A stretch of DNA of 64,000 bases from Pelomonas sp. Root1444 (GTDB lineage Bacteria > Pseudomonadota > Gammaproteobacteria > Burkholderiales > Burkholderiaceae_C). The translations under genes and the position numbers were made by a program. The stretch spans positions 1,158,174 to 1,222,173 of the forward strand of contig NZ_LMFP01000028.1 in NCBI RefSeq assembly GCF_001426885.1. Direction: 5' to 3'. The notes below the pieces were generated by a model that was given only the letters and a program-made list of their open reading frames with translations, ran no database searches and was not told the DNA's origin. Below, piece after piece: positions 36,667 to 44,711 of the stretch (its first letter is position 1; each line of letters starts with the position of its first letter).

Positions 36667-38264
36667 TGCTCCCAGAGCGAGACGAGCGGCTGGTCCTGGC
36701 GGTCGACCTCGGCACGTCGGGCTGCAAATGCGCCCTGGTGGCGCTGGACGGCAGCGTGCTGGCCTGGGCCTTCCGCCCGGTCGCGCTGCATGCCCAGGGC
36801 GCCATGGCCGAGCAGGAGCCACTGGACTGGTGGCAGGCCTTCCTGGGCGCTGCCGGCGAGTTGCTGGCCACCGACGCGCCGCGCCGCGGCCGCGTGGTGG
36901 CCGTCTGCTGCTCCACGCAGACCGAGGTCACCGTCTGCGTCGACCGAGCCGGCCAGGCCATCGGCCGCGCGATCAGCTGGCTGGACGCGCGCGGCGCGGC
37001 GGCCATCGCGCGCCGGGCGCGCGGCGCCTTCGTCAACGTCGAGGGCTACGGGCCGCTCAAGCTGTGGCGCTGGCTGCGGCTGACCGGCGGCGCGCCGTCC
37101 AGCACCGGCCGCGACCTGGCCGGCCACATCGCCTGGGTGCGCGACGAGGCGCCGGCGCTGTACGAGCGCACGCACAAGTTCCTCAATGCGCTGGACTACA
37201 TGAACCTGCGCCTGTGCGGCCGCACCTGCGCGACGCAGGACTCCATCCTCACGGCCTGGGTGACGGACAACCGCGACGTGAATCATGTGCGCTACGACGC
37301 GGCGCTGATCCGGCTGCTGGGTGTCGACGCGGACAAGCTGCCCGACATCGTCAAGTCCACCGACATCATCGGCACGCTGCTGCCGGCGGTGGCCCAGGCG
37401 CTCGGCCTGCGCGCCAGCACGCCGGTCGTGGCAGGTGCGGTGGACAACTCGGCCGTGGCCGTCGGTGCCGCCGTCGCTGACTTCGAATCGCACCTCTACC
37501 TCGGCACGTCGTCATGGCTGGGCGCGCATGTGCCGTTCATGAAGACGGACATCCGGCGCAAGATCGCCGCCGTGCCCTGCGCCGTCGACGGGCGCTACCT
37601 GGCGATGGCGCTGCAGTCCACGGCCGGCGCCAACCTGTCCTTCCTGCGCGACCGCATCCTCTACCACCCCGACGAGCTGGCCAGCGACGAGGAGCATCCC
37701 GCCGTCTACGACCTGCTCAACCAGATCGCCGCGCGCGTGCCGCCCGGCGCGCGCGGGTTGATCTACACGCCGTGGCTGTTCGGCGAACGCACGCCCGTCG
37801 ACGACCCGCGACTGCGCGCCGGGCTGCTCAACCTGTCGCTGGAGCATTCGCGCGAGGACATCTTCCGCGCCGTGCTCGAAGGCGTGGCGCTGAACACGCG
37901 CTGGATGATGGAGCCCTTCGCCAAGCTGCTGGGCCGCGACCCCGGCACCGTCACGGCCGTGGGCGGCGGCGCGCAAAGCGCCGTGTGGTGCCAGATCATG
38001 GCCGACGTCACCGGCCAGCCCATCCGCCAGGTCGAGAGCCCCATCCAGGCCAATGCCATCGGCGCCGCCTTCATCGCCGGCGTGGGCATTGGCGCACTGC
38101 GCTTCGACGAGCTGACGCGGCTGCGCCGCGTGCGCCGCGTCTTCGAGCCTTCGCAAGCGCTGCGGCGCCTGTACGGCGACAAGTTCGCCGACTTCAAGGA
38201 GGTGCGCACCCGGCTGGCCCCGCTGTACCACCGCCTCAACGCGCCGCGGGCGAGCGCTCCATGA
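36666..38264 (+). CDS. FGGY family carbohydrate kinase
   Basis: A 532-residue ATP-dependent sugar or polyol kinase of the FGGY family. Start ATG 36666 overlaps the preceding stop. N-terminal phosphate-binding loop AVDLGTSGCKCALVALDG (about 11-28), WLDARG near 108-113, and the C-terminal domain with GLIYTPWLFGERTPVDDPRLR, LEGVALNTRWMMEP and GGGAQSAVWCQIMADVTGQPI. Xylulokinase-like members have the same layout, but the substrate is not fixed by these motifs. It is coupled to the class II aldolase by a 4-bp ATGA overlap, suggesting phosphorylation before aldol cleavage. Confidence 0.92.
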   Translation: MLPERDERLVLAVDLGTSGCKCALVALDGSVLAWAFRPVALHAQGAMAEQEPLDWWQAFLGAAGELLATDAPRRGRVVAVCCSTQTEVTVCVDRAGQAIGRAISWLDARGAAAIARRARGAFVNVEGYGPLKLWRWLRLTGGAPSSTGRDLAGHIAWVRDEAPALYERTHKFLNALDYMNLRLCGRTCATQDSILTAWVTDNRDVNHVRYDAALIRLLGVDADKLPDIVKSTDIIGTLLPAVAQALGLRASTPVVAGAVDNSAVAVGAAVADFESHLYLGTSSWLGAHVPFMKTDIRRKIAAVPCAVDGRYLAMALQSTAGANLSFLRDRILYHPDELASDEEHPAVYDLLNQIAARVPPGARGLIYTPWLFGERTPVDDPRLRAGLLNLSLEHSREDIFRAVLEGVALNTRWMMEPFAKLLGRDPGTVTAVGGGAQSAVWCQIMADVTGQPIRQVESPIQANAIGAAFIAGVGIGALRFDELTRLRRVRRVFEPSQALRRLYGDKFADFKEVRTRLAPLYHRLNAPRASAP

Positions 38265-38911
38265 ACTTCGAAGCACCGCGCGCCCATGTCGTCGAGCTCT
38301 GCCTGGTGCTGTCGCGCCGCGGCCATTTCGCCGGCACGGGCGGCAACATCATGCTGCGCATCGATGCGCAGCACGTGGCCGTCACGCCGTCGGCGATGGA
38401 CTACTTCGCGATGGGGCCGGCGGACGTCTGCGTGCTGCGCCTGACAGACCTGGCCAAGGTGGACGGCGACCAGGCGCCCACGGTGGAGGCCTCGCTGCAT
38501 GCCCGCTTGCTGCGCGCGCGCCCCGACGTGGGCTGCAGCATCCACACCCACCAGCCGGTGGCCAGCGCCTGTGCGCTGCTCGGCCGCGAGCTGGCCGTGC
38601 CGCCCGAACTGCGCGCCTCGCTGGGCGCACGCGTGCCGGTGGCCGGCTACGCGCCGTCGGGCAGCGCCTGGCTCTCCGCCAAGCTGGCCCGGCAGGTCGC
38701 GCCGGACGTCAACGCCTACCTGATGCGCAACCACGGCATCCTGTGCTGCGGGCGCGACAGCGCCGCCGCCCTGCAGGCGGTCGAGGACCTGGAGCAGCTG
38801 GCCAGTGCCCGTCTGCGCGCGCGCATCGCTGCGCGCGCTGCGGCCGATGCCGCCGCGGCCCCGGCGCTGCAGCGCGTCCTGGACGCGCTGCAGCGCCGCA
38901 CCCCTTCCTGA
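38261..38911 (+). CDS. Class II aldolase/adducin family protein
   Basis: A 216-residue Zn-dependent aldolase resembling fuculose- or ribulose-phosphate aldolases and epimerases. The phosphate-binding GTGGNIML is at about 26-33, the catalytic-type Glu in TVEASLHARLL near 73, the zinc ligands in HTH (SIHTHQPVASACALLG, near 91-93), and the third His in RNHGILCCG near 153. It probably cleaves the kinase product into a C3 or C2 phosphate and an aldehyde; the sugar is unknown. Coupled upstream to the kinase; the aminotransferase begins 16 bp downstream. Confidence 0.88.
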   Translation: MNFEAPRAHVVELCLVLSRRGHFAGTGGNIMLRIDAQHVAVTPSAMDYFAMGPADVCVLRLTDLAKVDGDQAPTVEASLHARLLRARPDVGCSIHTHQPVASACALLGRELAVPPELRASLGARVPVAGYAPSGSAWLSAKLARQVAPDVNAYLMRNHGILCCGRDSAAALQAVEDLEQLASARLRARIAARAAADAAAAPALQRVLDALQRRTPS

Positions 38912-38927
38912 CACTTCGCAATCCGCC

Positions 38928-40409
38928 ATGAGCAACCTCGCCTCCGCCCACACCGCGGCCACCGCACCGCGCAGCGGCATCTCCGCATGGCCCGACGTCG
39001 ACGCCCTCTACCGCCGCTTCGCCGAGCTGGTGGCACAGCCGATGCGCCCCATCCGCGCCGATGCGATGCCGCAGGTCATGCGCTACTTCGACGAGAAGTG
39101 CAGCGGCTCCCGGCGGCTGGCCGAGCAGGCCAAGGCCGTGATCCCCGGCGGCGTGCAGCACAACCTGGCTTTCAACCACCCCTTCCCGCTGGCCGTGGTG
39201 CAGGCCGAGGGCGCCCACCTGACCGACATCGACGGCAACCGCTACATCGACTTCCTGCAGGCCGGCGGCCCCACGCTGCTGGGCAGCAACCACCCCGCCG
39301 TGCGGCAGAAGGTGCATGAGCTGATCGACCGCTGCGGCCCGGTGACCGGGCTGCTGCACGAGTACGAGGTCAAGCTGGCCGAGCTCGTCTGCCGGCACAT
39401 GCCGGGTGTGGAGATGCTGCGGCTGCTGGGCTCGGGCACCGAGGCGGTGATGGGCGCCGTGCGGCTGGCGCGCACCTACACCCGCCGCAAATGGATCATC
39501 AAGGTCGGCGGCGCGTACCACGGCTGGAGCGACCAGCTCGTCTACGGCATGCGCCTGCCGAACACCGGCCGTATGGAGGCCACCGGCATCCCGCGCGGCG
39601 CCACCGGCCATACGCAGGAGTGCCTGCCCAACGACCTCGACGCGCTGCGCCGCACGCTGCGGCTCAACCGCCTGCGCGGCGGCACCGCGGCCGTGCTGCT
39701 GGAGCCGCTGGGCCCCGAGAGCGGCACGCGGCCGGTACACCCGGGCTACAACCGCCAGGTGCGCGCGCTGTGCGACGAGTTCGGCGCGCTGCTGATCTTC
39801 GACGAGGTGGTGACCGGCTTTCGCGTCGGCATGGGCGGCGCGCAGGCGTATTTCGGCGTCACGCCGGACATCACCGTGCTGGGCAAATGCCTGACCGGCG
39901 GCTACCCGATGGCCGGCGCCATCGGTGGCAGGAAGGACATCATGATGGCGCTGGTCGGCGGCATCGGCACGACCTCGCGGCGCGCCTTCGTCGGCGGAAC
40001 CTTGTCGGCCAACCCGCTGTCCTGCGTGGCGGGCTACCACGCGCTGCAGGAGGCCGACCGCAGCAACGCCGCCGTCGTCGCAGGCCGGGCCGGCGACCGC
40101 CTGCGGGCCGGGCTGGACGAGATCATCCAGCGCCGCAAGCTGCCCTACGTGGCCTACAACATGGGCTCCATCGTGCACCTGCAAACCGCGGGCGTGCTGC
40201 TGCTGGACACCAGCAGCCTGTGGAAGCTGCTCAAGGTCAAGGACGAAGCCAGGCGCCGCAAGCACATGATGGAGGAGATGGGCGCCGCCTACACCGCCCA
40301 CGGTCTGGTGACGCTGGCCGGCAGCCGCATCTACACCAGCCTGGCCGACACCGACGATGTCATCGACGACGCGCTCAACCGCTTCGACGACGTGTTCGCG
40401 CTGGTCTGA
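38928..40409 (+). CDS. Class III aminotransferase (GSA aminomutase-like)
   Basis: A 493-residue PLP-dependent fold-type I enzyme. ATG 38928 begins MSNLASAHTAATAPRS, a variable N-terminal extension of about 60 residues before VIPGGVQHNLAFNHPFPLAV. PLP-binding features: GSGTEAVMGAVRLAR near 165, the aspartate in LLIFDEVVTGFR near 290, and the Schiff-base lysine in ITVLGKCLTGGYPMAG near 320. It resembles glutamate-1-semialdehyde aminomutases and omega-aminotransferases, but context argues against tetrapyrrole synthesis. It may remove or add an amino group on an aldehyde or ketone intermediate. Confidence 0.88.
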   Translation: MSNLASAHTAATAPRSGISAWPDVDALYRRFAELVAQPMRPIRADAMPQVMRYFDEKCSGSRRLAEQAKAVIPGGVQHNLAFNHPFPLAVVQAEGAHLTDIDGNRYIDFLQAGGPTLLGSNHPAVRQKVHELIDRCGPVTGLLHEYEVKLAELVCRHMPGVEMLRLLGSGTEAVMGAVRLARTYTRRKWIIKVGGAYHGWSDQLVYGMRLPNTGRMEATGIPRGATGHTQECLPNDLDALRRTLRLNRLRGGTAAVLLEPLGPESGTRPVHPGYNRQVRALCDEFGALLIFDEVVTGFRVGMGGAQAYFGVTPDITVLGKCLTGGYPMAGAIGGRKDIMMALVGGIGTTSRRAFVGGTLSANPLSCVAGYHALQEADRSNAAVVAGRAGDRLRAGLDEIIQRRKLPYVAYNMGSIVHLQTAGVLLLDTSSLWKLLKVKDEARRRKHMMEEMGAAYTAHGLVTLAGSRIYTSLADTDDVIDDALNRFDDVFALV

Positions 40410-40415
40410 ACGCCG

Positions 40416-41036
40416 ATGGATACGGAACAAGCGCTGAAGATCCAGTGGTGCGATGTGCGCGGGCGCCTGTGCGTCAAGCGCCTGCTGGGCGGTCCCGCGC
40501 CCAGCCTGTCGCTGCGCATCCCGGGCACGGCCGCGATGTGGTTCGGCACCGCGACCGACGCCGAGCCGCAACGCCTGGCGGTGGACGGCGACGGACTGCA
40601 TGCGGCGGCCTACGCGGAGCGCCACGACGTGTGTGCCGTCGCAACGGGCGGCGGCGATTTCGGCCTGCGGCTTGCCGACTTCGGCGGCACCCTGGCCGGG
40701 GTGTTCGACGAGCAGGTCCGGCATCTCGGCGCGATGCCATCGCCCGTCCGCGGCACCGCAGACCTGGCCCATGCGCTGCGCGGCGGCACCAACGTGCTGA
40801 TGCTGGACGACCAGCCCCTGGTGCTGGGCATGACGGGCGCGCGCTTGGCCCTCAATGCCGAGCTGTTCGAGAAATGCGCCAAGGCCTGCGTGCTGGCCAT
40901 GGCAGCGGGCGGCCGCATCAAGCCGCTGCCCTGGATCGTCCGCCACGTCGCGAACGGCCGGCTGATGAAGGACGAGCAGCGCGCGCGCCTTCGCACCCTG
41001 GCGGGCCTGCTGCCCCAGGAAACCAAGGGCTACTGA
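40416..41036 (+). CDS. Class II aldolase homologue lacking zinc ligands
   Basis: A 206-residue protein that by eye follows the second part of the class II aldolase fold: GLHAAAYAERHDVCAV, AGVFDEQVRHLG and LNAELFEKCAKACVLAMAAGGRIKPLP match typical family text. The zinc-ligand HTH position reads ATGGGDFG and the RNHG loop reads LDDQP, so the metal site appears lost. N-terminal GNxS-type residues are also missing. A regulatory or scaffolding pseudoenzyme is possible. It lies 6 bp after the aminotransferase, in the operon with a true class II aldolase, and converges with the helicase gene over 7 bp. Confidence 0.65.
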   Translation: MDTEQALKIQWCDVRGRLCVKRLLGGPAPSLSLRIPGTAAMWFGTATDAEPQRLAVDGDGLHAAAYAERHDVCAVATGGGDFGLRLADFGGTLAGVFDEQVRHLGAMPSPVRGTADLAHALRGGTNVLMLDDQPLVLGMTGARLALNAELFEKCAKACVLAMAAGGRIKPLPWIVRHVANGRLMKDEQRARLRTLAGLLPQETKGY

Positions 41037-43339
41037 CGCTGCTGAACGACGGCTTCGTCGGGCAGCTCGGCGGCCTCCAGCGGCGCCAGCAGCAGGTTCA
41101 GCTCCGTTGCGCTGAACTTGCTCAAGGCTGCGCCGTCGTCGCGCCCGAGCAGGCCGTCGGCCAGCGCCTGCTTGCGCGCCTGCAGCTCCAGCATGCGCTC
41201 CTCGATGCTGCCTTGTGCGACCACCTGGTAGACGAAGACGGGCTGGTCCTGGCCGATGCGATGGGCGCGCGCGCTGGCCTGGGCTTGCACGGCCGGGTTC
41301 CACCACGGGTCGACGTGGATGACGGTGTCGGCGGCGGTCAGGTTCAGGCCCACGCCGCCGGCCTTCAGGCTGGCAAGGAGGATGGGCACCTCGCGGGCTT
41401 GGTAGCGGCGCACCACCTCGCCCCGCGCCGACGCCGCCGTCTGGCCGGTCAGCCGCAGGTGCGGCAGCTGCATGCGATCCAGTTCAGCGGTGATCAGGTC
41501 GAGCATCTCGGTGAACTGCGAGAACACCAGCACCCGCCGGCCCTGCGCGACGAAATCGGGCAGGTGCTCGCGCAGCCAGGCCAGCTTGGCGCGCTCCACG
41601 CCGGGCGGTACCTGCACACCCTTGAGCAGCAGCGGGTCGCAGCAGACCTGACGCAGCTTGAGCATCGCGTCGAGCACGCTGATGAGGCTGGTGGCACTGA
41701 AGCCGTCCCGCGCCAGGATGCGCCGCACCATGTGGTCGGCCGCGACGCGCACGCTCTCGTACAGCTGCTTCTGCTGCCCGACCAGCGGCACGCGCTTGAC
41801 CAGCTCGGTCAGCGGCGGCAGCTCGGCCGCGACCTCGGTCTTCATGCGCCGCAGGATGAAAGGCCGCACGCGTGCCGCCAGCAGCCGGGCGCGCGGGCCA
41901 TCGCGGTTGACCTCGATGGGCTTGCGCCAGTGGCGCGCGAACGTGCGCGAGTCGCCGAGGAAGCCGGGCATCAGCAGGTCGAACAGCGACCACAGCTCGC
42001 CGAGGTGGTTCTCCAGCGGCGTGCCGGTCAGCGCCAGGCGGTGGCGCGCGTCCAGGCGACGCAGCGCGCGGCCGGCGCGGGCCTGCGCGTTCTTGACGGC
42101 CTGCGCCTCGTCGAGGATCAGCAGGTGCCAGGGCTGGGCCGACAGCGCGCGCAGGTCGCGCCAGACGAGCGGGTACGTGGTCAGCACGACATCGGCGTCA
42201 GCCAGGTCGACGGCGGCACGGCCGGCGCCGTGCCAGGTCACCAGCCTGAGGCCCGGCGCGATGCGTGCGGCCTCCTGCTGCCAGTTGAACAGCAGCGAAG
42301 TGGGCACGATGACGAGCGCCGGCCGGTCCAGCCGGCCGCCCTGCTTCTCGGCCCAGATGTGCGCCAGCGCCTGCGCCGTCTTGCCCAGGCCCATGTCGTC
42401 GGCCAGGATGCCGGCCAGGCCCTGCTCGCGCAGGTATTGCAACCAGGCCAGGCCGTGCAGCTGGTAGGGCCGCAGCATGAGGCCGAGACCGGCGGGCTGC
42501 GGCAGCGACGACGGCGCGCCGGCCGCCAGCAGGCGCCGGCCCAGCGCCTTCAGGCCGGCGTCGCCGTGGATCTGCCAGTGGCCGCGCGACTCCTCCTCGA
42601 TGCAGCGGATGCGGTCGGCGTCCCAGTCGCTCAGGCGCAGCGGTTCGCCCTTCTCCAGTTGCACCGGCTTGAGCAGGTCCAGCAGCGCCAGCATGATGGC
42701 CTTCAGTGGCGCGGCCGGCGCGTGATAGCGCCGGCCGCCCGGGGCGCGCAGCGAGACGAGGGCGTCGTCCTCGATGGCCGCGATGGTCACGGCGTCCAGC
42801 CAGCGCTTGTCGCGGCGCAGCAGGTTGGCGATCAGCGGCGCGAGGTCGAGCTGCTGCCCGTCCACCTCCATGCCGAGGCTGACCAGCCAGGCGCCGGTGC
42901 GCCGCTCCAGCCCCAGGCCTTCGACACGGCGGCCGGGCTTGGGCACTTCGGGCGCTGCTTCGTTGAGGCTCAGCTGCCAGCCGTCGACGAACTGGCTGTG
43001 GTGGGCAAAGCCGGGCTCGGTCGTGACCTGCCAGCCCAGGGCCTGCAGCTCGGGCACCTTCTCGGCATGGAAATCGCCGAAGAACTCTTCCTGGACCAGC
43101 GTCCAGAGGGATTCGCCACCGAGCGGGGGCGGCGCACCGCGCCATTGCAGCAGCGCGGGGTCGAGGGCGATGAGGCCCAGCTTCTGCAGCGCCTGCTCGG
43201 CGTCGGCATCCCGCCGCGCCAGCGTGGCCACCGTCACCTGTTCACCGCGTGGGCCAAGGGCACCGTGCGGGCGCAGGCCCAGCAGGCCATCGCCGCGCGT
43301 CAGCGTGCGCAGCGTGAGATGGGGAGGAGCGGCAGGCAT
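41030..43339 (-). CDS. SNF2 family DEAD/DEAH-box helicase
   Basis: A 769-residue SWI2/SNF2 ATPase of the bacterial RapA/HepA-like type. The N-terminal region (1-300) is of unknown structure. Motor domain 1 starts with LRPYQLHGLAWLQYLREQ, Walker A DDMGLGKTAQ, the Walker B-type LLILDEAQAVKNA, and the TGTPLENHLGELWSLFDLLMPG motif. Motor domain 2 has VLVFSQFTEMLDLI and ARAHRIGQDQPV. It lacks the N-terminal SWIM zinc finger of larger homologues. Probable role in chromosome or transcription complex remodelling. Its 3' end overlaps the convergent gene by 7 bp. Confidence 0.92.
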   Translation of the reverse strand: MPAAPPHLTLRTLTRGDGLLGLRPHGALGPRGEQVTVATLARRDADAEQALQKLGLIALDPALLQWRGAPPPLGGESLWTLVQEEFFGDFHAEKVPELQALGWQVTTEPGFAHHSQFVDGWQLSLNEAAPEVPKPGRRVEGLGLERRTGAWLVSLGMEVDGQQLDLAPLIANLLRRDKRWLDAVTIAAIEDDALVSLRAPGGRRYHAPAAPLKAIMLALLDLLKPVQLEKGEPLRLSDWDADRIRCIEEESRGHWQIHGDAGLKALGRRLLAAGAPSSLPQPAGLGLMLRPYQLHGLAWLQYLREQGLAGILADDMGLGKTAQALAHIWAEKQGGRLDRPALVIVPTSLLFNWQQEAARIAPGLRLVTWHGAGRAAVDLADADVVLTTYPLVWRDLRALSAQPWHLLILDEAQAVKNAQARAGRALRRLDARHRLALTGTPLENHLGELWSLFDLLMPGFLGDSRTFARHWRKPIEVNRDGPRARLLAARVRPFILRRMKTEVAAELPPLTELVKRVPLVGQQKQLYESVRVAADHMVRRILARDGFSATSLISVLDAMLKLRQVCCDPLLLKGVQVPPGVERAKLAWLREHLPDFVAQGRRVLVFSQFTEMLDLITAELDRMQLPHLRLTGQTAASARGEVVRRYQAREVPILLASLKAGGVGLNLTAADTVIHVDPWWNPAVQAQASARAHRIGQDQPVFVYQVVAQGSIEERMLELQARKQALADGLLGRDDGAALSKFSATELNLLLAPLEAAELPDEAVVQQRQ

Positions 43340-43379
43340 CGCGACAGTCTCGCAGCCCGCGAGACCGTCGCGACCGGGA

Positions 43380-44021
43380 TCAGCTCTTCAGCACGCTTTT
43401 GATGTGCGCGGCGATGGCGTCGTCCTGGCAGTTCGTGAAGAACAGGTCCTGGAACTTCTCGCCCGAGACGGCGGCCTTCAGCAGCTCCTGGTCGACGGCC
43501 TTCAGCGTGGTCAGCATGTCCTTGCAGGAGGCGGCCTTCAGGTCCTTCAGGATGCCGCGGTTCTTGGCCATGATGGCGGCGCGCTCCTTCGGGTAGCCGA
43601 CGCCACGCTCGTTCTCGAACAGCTTGCGGTAGCAGTCCTGCAGGTTCAGCTCGGCGGCCCAGCCGAAGCCCTTGGCATAGGGCATGGACAGGCAGTTGCC
43701 GTCGTTGATCTGGCCGAACAGGAAGGCGTCGGTCGGGTCGATGACCAGGCCGCAGAACACACCGGGCATGGAATTGCAGGCCAGCATGGAGCCCATGCCG
43801 GTGCCACAGCCGGTGACGACGAAGTCGGCGGCCTTGGAGTTCAGCAGGATGCCGGCCAGCAGGCCGTTCATGACATAGGTGAGCGAGGCCTTGTCCTCCG
43901 GCGTGTACATGCCGTAGTGGTGGACGCTGTGGCCCAGCGGTTCGACGACGGTCTTGAGCGCGCTGTGCACGATCTCGGACTTGGCGGCCTGGCTGTTCTC
44001 GATGATGAGGGCGATCTTCAT
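43380..44021 (-). CDS. RpiB/LacAB family sugar-phosphate isomerase, long form
   Basis: A 213-residue isomerase. The RpiB-like core has MKIALIIENSQAAKSEIV, VTGCGTGMGSMLACNSMPGVFCG (active-site Cys/Gly loop near residues 71-75) and INDGNCLSMPY. It is about 60 residues longer than typical RpiB and carries a helical C-terminal extension. Long-form members include enzymes acting on sugar phosphates and, in some bacteria, 4-deoxy-5-hexosulose uronate (DhuI type); the substrate here is undetermined. It has its own promoter with a 25-bp imperfect palindrome upstream. Link to the kinase/aldolase operon across the helicase gene is possible but unproven. Confidence 0.85.
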   Translation of the reverse strand: MKIALIIENSQAAKSEIVHSALKTVVEPLGHSVHHYGMYTPEDKASLTYVMNGLLAGILLNSKAADFVVTGCGTGMGSMLACNSMPGVFCGLVIDPTDAFLFGQINDGNCLSMPYAKGFGWAAELNLQDCYRKLFENERGVGYPKERAAIMAKNRGILKDLKAASCKDMLTTLKAVDQELLKAAVSGEKFQDLFFTNCQDDAIAAHIKSVLKS

Positions 44022-44196
44022 GGCGGGTGGCTTTCGGGGCTGAGCGGAATGGGGCGAAGATGGCGCGGCTCGGACCAGAGGGCCTCAAGCGCGGGCCGTC
44101 ATGCCAGGCGACAACCCCAAGAAGGGCGGGACTGCATGGTCCCGGCTGAGCGACCTGGCCAACCGTGCACCCAGGAGAGGTGCTGGCGCAGGCGCG

Positions 44197-44230
44197 ATTG
44201 TGCCCGTTATCGGAACGGCGTTTCAATAAC
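44197..44230 (-). promoter_or_regulatory. rpiB-like gene promoter with palindromic operator
   Basis: On the minus strand, TTGAAA (44226-44221) and CACAAT (44202-44197), 18 bp apart, form a plausible sigma-70 promoter. An imperfect 25-bp palindrome, GTTATCGGAAC (44206-44216)-GGC-GTTTCAATAAC (44220-44230), 9 of 11 arm positions matching, covers the -35 and spacer. The leader to the isomerase ATG would be about 170 bases. The rest of the 44022-44263 gap shows no other gene. Confidence 0.6.
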
Positions 44231-44263
44231 TTCGCTCAAACCCGAGAGCGATGCGGGGGGAAG

Positions 44264-44704
44264 CTAATCGCCCTCGCCGCCCAGCGGCTTGAGCTTGCGG
44301 CCCTGCGTCGGCAGCGCCTTCAAGTACTTGAACGTGCCAGTCGCGTGGGCGCAGAGCTTGCCGTCCGCGCCGAACACCGAGCCCTCGCAGAAGGCCATCG
44401 TCGTGGAGCGGTGCAGCAGCTTGCCCACCGCCCGCAGCTCGCCCTCGCCCGGGCGCATGAAGCTGGTCTTCATCTCGACGGTGACGACGCCCGGGCCGAG
44501 GTCCGGCTGGTGGCGGTTCACGCTGCGCGCGGCGTGGGCCATGGCCACGTCCAGCAGCGTCATGACGACGCCACCATGCGCCACGCGCCAGGAGTTCAGG
44601 TGCTGATCGGTGACGGTCAGCCGCAGTTCGGCCTCGCCGTCGCCGATGGCGTGCAGGGTGAAGCCCAGTTGCTGGACGAAGGGGATGGAGACGGGGAATT
44701 CCAT
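44264..44704 (-). CDS. PaaI family thioesterase (hotdog fold)
   Basis: A 146-residue hotdog-fold acyl-CoA thioesterase. Start at ATG 44704 (MEFPVSIPFVQQLGF); an upstream in-frame ATG at 44743 would overlap the SDR gene. The family signature NSWRVAHGGVVMTLLDVAMAHAARS holds the conserved HGG, with VTVEMKTSFMRPG afterwards. Last gene of the beta-oxidation operon, 7 bp after the SDR. Probably releases CoA from trapped acyl-CoA esters. Confidence 0.88.
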   Translation of the reverse strand: MEFPVSIPFVQQLGFTLHAIGDGEAELRLTVTDQHLNSWRVAHGGVVMTLLDVAMAHAARSVNRHQPDLGPGVVTVEMKTSFMRPGEGELRAVGKLLHRSTTMAFCEGSVFGADGKLCAHATGTFKYLKALPTQGRKLKPLGGEGD

Positions 44705-44711
44705 CCGTCGA

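Noticed and set aside
35415-38264. A single 949-residue frame spanning the envelope genes and the kinase
   Set aside because: Only the part from 36666 is FGGY kinase; the upstream part is out of frame with DUF2147 and the outer-membrane protein, so it is not a fusion.
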